Assembly (NCBI RefSeq): GCF_012273895.1
Contig: NC_052116.1
Coordinates: 1,736,001 to 1,800,000 of the forward strand
Direction of reading: 5' to 3'
Length of the DNA: 64,000 bases
Source of the DNA: Zerene cesonia
Taxonomy: Eukaryota; Arthropoda; Insecta; Lepidoptera; Pieridae
Shown here: piece by piece, positions 57,881-64,000 of the stretch
How the letters are laid out: each line of letters begins with the position of its first letter
How positions within the stretch are numbered: the stretch's first letter is position 1
Notes under the pieces: generated by a model
What the model was told of the DNA's origin: nothing
Database searches by the model: none
Seen by the model: the letters and a program-made list of their open reading frames with translations, nothing else
Program-made: the position numbers and the translations under genes

Positions 57881-57884
57881 TCTT

Positions 57885-58975
57885 AGTATATATACATAAA
57901 TCAAATATTTATTTTATCTATAAACGACTTGTTTACGTACAAAACAAATAAAGAAATCCAATGTTCAATGAATAGGAAACTTGTATTTTATGCACTAAAA
58001 ACAAGCTAAATATCCCTAATCGAACAAAAAATGTAAAATATTCAATATATTGAATATCGAAGGACTAGAAAGCATAGCCATTCGTAGTTTTTCCATCATT
58101 ACTCAAAGCAACGCTTTTATTCATAGATTCACTTGTATATATCTTTTATTAATTCAATATTTAGTAATAATGGAACATGCTTTTTTTTTGTTGTCGCTAC
58201 TTTCAGTGATTAAAGATAACGTAGCAGGGTGATACACAAATTAATTCCCTTGTGTAAACATACCTGGATGATTATATAAGAAGATATCAAAAAAGAACAA
58301 CAAATAGCAAATAACTAACAATTAGGTATGATTCCATCTCCGTATATGTTTCATCGGGGCATCACTTACTTTGCTTGGTGTTTTATTCTTTTTTATCGAC
58401 GTTATTAACAAATGTAAAATCGAGAGCAATTTGAAATAATAAAATGATCGAAAAACGTCTGAAAATATGGCGAAATAGTTCTTTATCTACAAATATATAA
58501 CACTTGAGAGTTTCATGAAGCGAATTGATTATTAAAAGTTATTCCCGAATATTATCTATGATTAAGCAATACCCCTACAATGTTTATGAGAGAAGCTTTA
58601 TAAGCGCAATAAGAATATATTTTAATAGAATTCTTAAATATACATATGCATTTCACAGCGTTTACTTTCTTTAGCGTCCTTACTACCTCCACGCACAAAA
58701 ATCGCGAAAGAATGACAAACATACAAACACACTTTCGTATTAATAATATTAGTAAGTATACGATATAATCCGTCAGTAAGATCAATCGCCCTTTGAAGCC
58801 TATATCGCATTAATTAAATCTCTAACATTAAACCCGCTCCCAGATAGTATCGCAAAAACCTGAATTTTGTTACATTAATTCACCAATTACTTATATTACG
58901 ACTGGATAAATTACGACGTGAATGTTGGGAAATACAGTTGAAAAATATAACACGTAGGTATTTCATATCAGTATA
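57885..58975. other. AT-rich unique DNA, nothing recognised
   Basis: No supported feature. ACAAACACACTTTCGTATTAATAATATTAGTAAG near 58725-58757 is a likely Helitron 5' remnant. Confidence 0.35.
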
Positions 58976-58983
58976 TTTAAACG

Positions 58984-59165
58984 AAGCAGTGGTGGCTCAG
59001 TGGTGAGGACCTCGGACTTAAAATCGACAAGCCGGGGCTCGAGACCAGGAGAACGTACAGGAAATAAATAGATTTTTCGATTTATCAGCGCACGTGTAAT
59101 ATCATCATTGCTCAAAACGGTGAAGGAAAATATCGTGAGGAAACCGATTATGATAATAATATAAA
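58984..59165 (+). repeat. tRNA-derived SINE, 3'-truncated, best A and B boxes
   Basis: A box TGGCTCAGTGG (58993-59003) and B box GGGCTCGAGACC (59035-59046) are close to polymerase III consensus. AGGAAATAAATAGATTTTTCGATTTATCAGCGC and CAAAACGGTGAAGGAAAATATCGTGAGGAAACCG follow, as at 48.3 kb. The GATGAT-bearing 3' end is missing and a short ATGATAATAATA replaces it. Confidence 0.8.
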
Positions 59166-60079
59166 GAGGTAATGAAAATAACATATGACCCGAATTTTTA
59201 AATTTTCAAACTTTCCCTCAGTTTATTCACTCATACGAACTGCACAACGTTTGACATCTCTTAAGAACTTAAAATCATAAATGAGATATTTCTTATCTAA
59301 ATTCAGTCACTTGTAGAAAATGTTTTTAACAATGCAAGACGTTAAAATACGTTTTTATATTAGAAAAAAATATTTTGTGGTCCTAACATGGCGCATACGA
59401 CAAAACAGAAAGATCCCGGTCTTTCTTAGTACGATGATTATTCACCCTTTCACAGAGTATTTCACTTCCCCTAACATATTTTATACACTGGCAACAGTTT
59501 CTCCGAAGAAATTCCATCAATGAATTAAATAAAAAAAACATTAAAAGAACTAACATTATTGGAAATACATTAAGTAAAATAACCACTAATGAGATACAGA
59601 AATGTTTTCCAATATGTCTATTTAAATTTAAAAAAATCTAGCAAAATATTGCCCTACGCGATTCCACAGACAACCTTTTTTATAGAGCAAATCATCTATG
59701 ATCATGTATCCAGAGTCAGCTATAAAACATTAATGGACCGTTACGTAATACCCGGCTATCTGCATAATATATAATCTGTGGTAATCGCGGAATAAGTTGC
59801 ATCGTGTGGAGGCCGGCAACTAGAAGCAACATTTTTAATGCACCGTGGTGATTATTTTACTCACCTTTTATAATACGACAGGTTCGGACATATTTTATAT
59901 TTATAGAAGAGTGAGCGCATGTTAAAAGCGTTTTTTTTTTTTGCTTTAGCTATAAAACAACGTAGTTTAGTTTTTCTGTCAATTATGATGAGAATGGATT
60001 CTTAAAAGTATTATAATACTTATTCGAGATAGGTACCGGTATTAGTTTTTTGGTTTGTATTAACCATAATATGTTATTA

Positions 60080-60294
60080 TCTACTATATAAAAATAAGTC
60101 GGGTTTTCCTTCCTGACGCTATAACTCCAGAACGCACGAACCGATTTCCACGGTTTTGCATTCGTTGGAAAGGTCTCGGGCGCCGTGAGGTTTATGGCAA
60201 AGAAAATTCAGGAAAAAATTCTGCAGAAAAGCGGGAAAATCATTTTTCACATACAGCCACCTGGTGGCGAAACGGAGTTCGCCGGGTTTGCTAG
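60080..60294 (+). mobile_element. Helitron-like element, complete, perfect terminal hairpin
   Basis: Starts TCTACTATATAAAAATAAGTCGGG after A. It continues CCTGACGCTATAACTCCAGAACGCACGAACCGATTTCCACGG, GGAAAGGTCTCGGGCGCCGTGAGG and CACCTGGTGGCG. It ends with stem GGCGAA (60266-60271), loop ACGGAG, stem TTCGCC (60278-60283), GGGTTTG and CTAG (60291-60294) before T. Every structural hallmark is intact, suggesting a comparatively young insertion. No coding capacity. Confidence 0.85.
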
Positions 60295-60328
60295 TCGTAT
60301 TTAAGGCATACTATCAATTCAATGTTTG

Positions 60329-60528
60329 TTAGCGGTTTAGCCGCGGCTTTGTCCGCATAGTCAAAGAAAAAATAGACAGCTATAAGTTTCCTCGCATAAT
60401 TCCGGTTCCCGTGTGATTTTCGAGATAAAAATGTAACCTCTAAATTTCGTCTAAGTCGATCAGCTCTGTGGTGGCGTGAAAGAGGCAAACAAACAGCGGT
60501 CCTTTCGCATTTATTATATTAGCAGGGA
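60329..60528 (-). mobile_element. Helitron-like element, 'gtcaaaggaaaa' class
   Basis: TTAGCGGTTTAGCCGCGGCTTTGTCCGCATAGTCAAAGAAAAAATAGAC, TTCCGGTTCCCGTGTGATTTTCG, GTGGTGGCGTGAAAGAGGCAAACAAACAGCGG and a right end TTATTATATTAGCAGGGA|T. CTAG has become TTAG. Confidence 0.65.
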
Positions 60529-61026
60529 TTCTATATTCGTTATATTTGTTTTAATGGAATGCCATATATTTTTGTTTTAACATTTCCACTCGTACCTACC
60601 TGTGCAGTAAATACCATGATGTTATCGGAGCCATTCGTCTAAGATCTCATCAATGATCTCTCGAGTGATAAAATATTTTCTTTGACAGCTGACATTTGTC
60701 TTGCCATTGCTATTTATTACAGCTAAACAGACGCACTGTTGTATTATTTACAATATATTTTTTTATTTAATATTATTTAGAGACTTTACACAAATCAACT
60801 AGATACAAATTTTGAAAAACAACGTAATTAAGAAGAAATTATTACAAAAAACTAGTTTATAAATAACAATTTTGAAGACATAATATCACAGACTCACTGT
60901 TACCACGCTCGCTGTAGGTACGGGAGTTGTCGGGATTAAAAATAAAATGAATAAATCGAGTCTTTAAATTCTAATATAGCTGTTTAAGTGATATGTCACC
61001 GTTAAATTATTAACAATTATAAATTA

Positions 61027-61228
61027 CTAGCAACGCCCCGCGGTTTCACCCGCGTAAGTCCGTATCCCGTAGGAATATCGGGATAAAAAGTTGCCTATGT
61101 GTTATTCCAGTTGTTCAGTTATCTACCTACCAAATTTTGATTACAATCGGTTGAGTAGTTTTTGCGTGAAAGAGCAACAAACACACACACATCTTTACAA
61201 ACTTTCGCATTTATAGTATTAAGTAGGA
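61027..61228 (-). mobile_element. Helitron-like element, complete-looking
   Basis: A|CTAGCAACGCCCCGCGGTTTCACCCGCGTAAGTCCGTATCCCGTAGGAATATCGGGATAAAAAGTTGCC, TGTTATTCCAGTTGTTCAGTTATCTACC, ATCGGTTGAGTAGTTTTTGCGTGAAAGAGCAACAAAC, and ATTTATAGTATTAAGTAGGA|T. Confidence 0.8.
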
Positions 61229-61464
61229 TAGTAAAAGTAAATTATAATCTCGTGCGATAGATTTAATGATAAATTTACACTTTGCATTGGTAAATCTCAA
61301 TGGAACTGCTTTTTAGGGCTTTTGACTATCAAATTGAAAAACACTGAATAATCTAACGCCAGTTTTATTCACTTTTACATTTAATTTAATTACAAAAACT
61401 ACGGACGATCAGAACATAATCGTCAACCTGTTAAGAAAATCCGGGCTTGGAGACAGAATATTCT

Positions 61465-61629
61465 GTTCTTTTCCCCGCCGCTTCACACGCGTTGAACTCG
61501 CAGTATTTTATATATAATCCTTCCTCTTGAATCTCACTCTGCTATTAGAAATCCCATCAAAATCCATTTGTAGTTTTAAATATCAAAACATACATACATG
61601 CACGAAACAACTTCGTTGCTATGTAGTGA
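61465..61629 (-). mobile_element. Helitron-like element, 'ttcctcttgaatc' class
   Basis: CCCCGCCGCTTCACACGCG, TATATAATCCTTCCTCTTGAATCTCA, AAATCCCATCAAAATCCATTTG, ACATACATACATGCACG and GTTGCTATGTAGTGA, as at 43552-43757. Confidence 0.6.
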
Positions 61630-61639
61630 TTATTCACCC

Positions 61640-63660
61640 AATCTTACTACATAATATATTGTATACAGATAAAGAAATCGCTGTTATATGTATGTCTAAT
61701 CATCAATAACAGGTTATAGAACCCACATAAACACTAACTATACATATTATAAACTGTCAATTAGGCTCTCACACACGTCAGTGTGCTTTTTGAATGAAAG
61801 AGGTGTTCAGTAGTTGTCCATCAATGTTTTATCTAGCCGGCAATCGCGGACACCTGTTCCGAGATAAGCTTAGGGCTGGTGCACACTGGGCTTTTAAAGC
61901 TGGTACATACAGGATTTCTTTGCAATATGATCGGATTGCGATTGGCCATTATAAATAATAAAACCCTTATATGACGATAAAAATGAAGTCAGGAAACACG
62001 TAGCGATTTTTAATCTGTACTACTTATAAAACTGAAAAGTCTGTTTGTAGGTGATCTCTTAGTGATATATGTTATGTACCACAGACAACGCTGGGGTGGA
62101 CCAATAGTGTCTAATATGTGTTTCTCCCATTTGTCATGAGTATTAATCAATCTCTCGAATCAACGAAAAATCACGATATTTGTATCTTGTATGCACTCTC
62201 TTTTTAATGCAGTTTGTCTCACAATTAGCCTATTTTCTCAAATACAAGTCAATCACATTCGAAAACGCCTCCCAAAAACCATAAAACCCTCATGTCTGTG
62301 TCCCAGCAGCGAAAACACGTATGGCCTAATAATAATGAAACCATAAAAATACCTCTGCTATTCACTTAATCAAGCCCACACAATTTTATAACAACACTAA
62401 TTAACAACAATTGAAAACTACCACCCGCAAACCACGAACCTCCACTTACTAATACTATACTCACAACAGTGTACACACCGCCTTATATCAACATACGCAA
62501 CCAGGTGTGTACCCGCCCTAACCAGTCGGTTAAATTAAACAGTATGTCAATTAGCCTGTCCACATCACATACGCAGCCTCTGAATGAGATGAGGTGTTCC
62601 TTGTCCGTCAGCGTTTATCGCAGAAGACATCGCAAGCACCTGTTTAAGGAGTTAGGCTGGATGCACACTGGGGTATTGAGTTTTTGTATAATGTTTTAAT
62701 TATTTATAATGAAATATATATCTTTTTTTTTTTGTTTGTAAGCAGAATGATATTTATTTCTTACAGAATATACAAAAAATAATGTTAATGACGGATACGG
62801 TAAATTAGATTATTGCTAATGTTACTTCTTACATGTCTCTTAAGATCGTCTATCATTACTTACATCTTCTCTGTTCTGTAAACAGCAGAGAAACAGTCCA
62901 GAAGGGCCAACCCTACGAATCGGATTTTCTGTATATAGAGCTACAAAATATACTCAATATAGAATATGTTTTAGAATATCTAAAACAAGCTTTTCCAACG
63001 AACAAGCTTTTCATTTTTCCCTTTGCTATATACGTTTTATATCCGTGTCCGTACCAATGTAATCAATTCCATCCGCATACCCAAACGTGCGCGAACCAAA
63101 ACGCACCCACTGTGCCATCAACCGCACACCGTCAAAATGATTTCATTGATATAGGTTTAAACTAGTTTGCGGTACTCATTTTATACCGCTATGTTAATCT
63201 CAGCGGTTGGGAAATAATAGCCCGCCGCGAATTATTGTAATCATACTGCTTGAGAGTTAATAATCACTACCATTACGAAATACTGACACGAAATTATAGA
63301 ATTTGTCTTGATATCAAACGTACTAGCGGTAGCCGAGTTGTATTAAAATAGATATAATGATATATTAAACGTCTCTTAAATCTCAGAGAAGCATTTATTC
63401 GACTACAATCTTTTAAAAGCGCTTTTTAATTAATTTATTGAGTTATTAAGAAATAAGAAGTAATTGGTAGTTATAGGTAACGCATAGTTTTTATTAAGTG
63501 CCCAAAATATAGTATAAAAAGAATTATTTAATAAGCTCAACACCATATTCCCTAGCTTTGTTAAAATAATTATATGAGAACTTATTACTAAAATAATGTA
63601 CTATCGTTTATAATACGATAGCGAGTAAATTCCCATTAAATCTAAACGAAGAGGAGCTGA
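61640..63660. other. mostly unique DNA
   Basis: No gene accepted. GCTGG.TGCACACTGGG occurs at 61875 and again as GCTGGATGCACACTGGGG at 62655, and a degraded SINE tail (TCTGTGTCCCAGCAGCG) lies near 62295. The 110-codon frame at 62833-63165 has no recognisable domain. Confidence 0.35.
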
Positions 63661-63669
63661 TAGATAGAG

Positions 63670-63725
63670 CGCTGCTAGAGTAAATTTGCGCGCGTGCGCA
63701 GCCGACCACTTACACTGGCGCCTTG
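63670..63725. promoter_or_regulatory. CpG-rich patch with NRF-1-like motif
   Basis: TTTGCGCGCGTGCGCAGCCGACC contains GCGCGTGCGCA, close to the NRF-1/Ewg consensus, plus CTGGCGCC nearby, in an otherwise AT-rich region. No transcript is visible downstream, and a Helitron-like element follows within 100 bp. Confidence 0.2.
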
Positions 63726-63794
63726 ATACCTTTACAATCTTATATTAATATGCAGACTCTTGTATAGCGTTCATGTCACTTAATCCAGGATTAA

Positions 63795-63964
63795 TCCTAA
63801 TATATATATAAATTACGTGTCACGTTGTTTGACCGCGATGGACTCCTAAACTACTCAACCGATTTTAATCAAATTTGCAAACCATGTGCAGTTCGACACA
63901 ACTTAAAAGATAGGATAGCTTATACTATTTCAATTACGATAAATGACTACCCGGGCGGAGCTAG
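63795..63964 (+). mobile_element. Helitron-like element, complete-looking
   Basis: A|TCCTAATATATATATAAATTACGTGTCACGTTGTTTG, GCGATGGACTCCTAAACTACTCAACCGATTTTAATC, TAAAAGATAGGATAGC, and CTACCCGGGCGGAGCTAG|T. Inverted relative of 5131-5305. Confidence 0.75.
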
Positions 63965-63965
63965 T

Positions 63966-64000
63966 CTTTTTTTTTTATGTCAGAGCGGGCAACTGAGCTG
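63966..64000 (-). repeat. SINE-like element, GCAACTGAGCTGG family, cut by window end
   Basis: CTTTTTTTTTTATGTCAGAGCGGGCAACTGAGCTG is the poly-A end of the family on the minus strand. Its remainder lies beyond the window. It begins directly after the T that follows the Helitron CTAG. Confidence 0.75.

Noticed and set aside
58984..59046. Functional tRNA gene
   Set aside because: A and B boxes are good, but no acceptor stem closes and the sequence continues into a SINE body shared with 43.9 and 48.3 kb.
60080..60294. Miniature inverted-repeat element with terminal inverted repeats
   Set aside because: The two ends are not complementary to each other. TC start, 3' hairpin, CTAG and insertion between A and T fit the Helitron type better.
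62833..63165. 110-codon plus-strand frame as a gene
   Set aside because: No recognisable domain and the composition changes within it. It is not supported by flanking exon or promoter signals.
1..64000. CRISPR array, prokaryotic operon or viral insertion
   Set aside because: No regularly spaced direct repeats, no dense coding, no ribosome-binding-site patterned genes, and no viral coding remnant could be recognised. The repeat content is that of an insect genome.

Overview
This window looks like nuclear DNA of a moth or butterfly (Lepidoptera). It is AT-rich, contains two runs of N, and has no continuous protein-coding gene that I can recognise. The longest open frames are either N-filled or lie inside repeats, and none shows a known domain. 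I read the window as intergenic or long-intron DNA colonised by short non-autonomous transposable elements. The lepidopteran assignment rests on repeat types I recognise from general knowledge of such genomes, not on a database search.

The dominant component is a superfamily of short (about 120-265 bp) Helitron-like elements. The best copies start with TC (usually TCCTACTAATATTATAAA-like), end in a short GC hairpin followed by CTAG, and sit between a host A and T. Examples are at 9771-9972, 31346-31544, 44626-44835, 60080-60294, 61027-61228 and 63795-63964. At least six sequence classes share these end rules. About 30 copies or fragments are listed, densest from 43.5 to 53.9 kb and from 56.6 to 64 kb.

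The second component is SINE-like retroposons. One family, called the 'GCAACTGAGCTGG' family here, has a poly-A end and about twelve copies; an inverted pair at 26.8-27.4 kb is separated by a TA microsatellite. A second family is tRNA-derived, with visible A and B boxes and a GATGAT tail (43.9, 48.3, 50.6 and 59.0 kb). A third family has two inverted copies at 15.9 and 17.0 kb. Other items are LINE-type 3' tails, a dispersed 'aagtcggtt' family, and a pair of related repeats at 9.6 and 45.9 kb that I cannot name.

Layout: 1-7 kb is mostly unique AT-rich DNA with a CpG-rich, CRE-containing patch near 7.0 kb. 7-14 kb is mixed repeats. 14.9-15.07 kb is a small gap flanked by an identical 72-bp duplication. 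17-25 kb is largely unique. 26.8-27.4 kb is the inverted SINE pair. 28,356-29,355 is a gap of exactly 1,000 N. 29.4-43 kb is largely unique with scattered elements. 43.5-54.4 kb is repeat-dense and 54.4-56.6 kb unique. 56.6-64 kb is repeat-dense and ends in a SINE cut by the window edge.

There is no operon-like or pathway logic here. The items most worth a second look are several perfect hairpins, the SINE/Helitron adjacencies, a few CpG-rich promoter-like patches, and two weak candidate exons at 12.4 and 15.3 kb. I found no convincing novel system.
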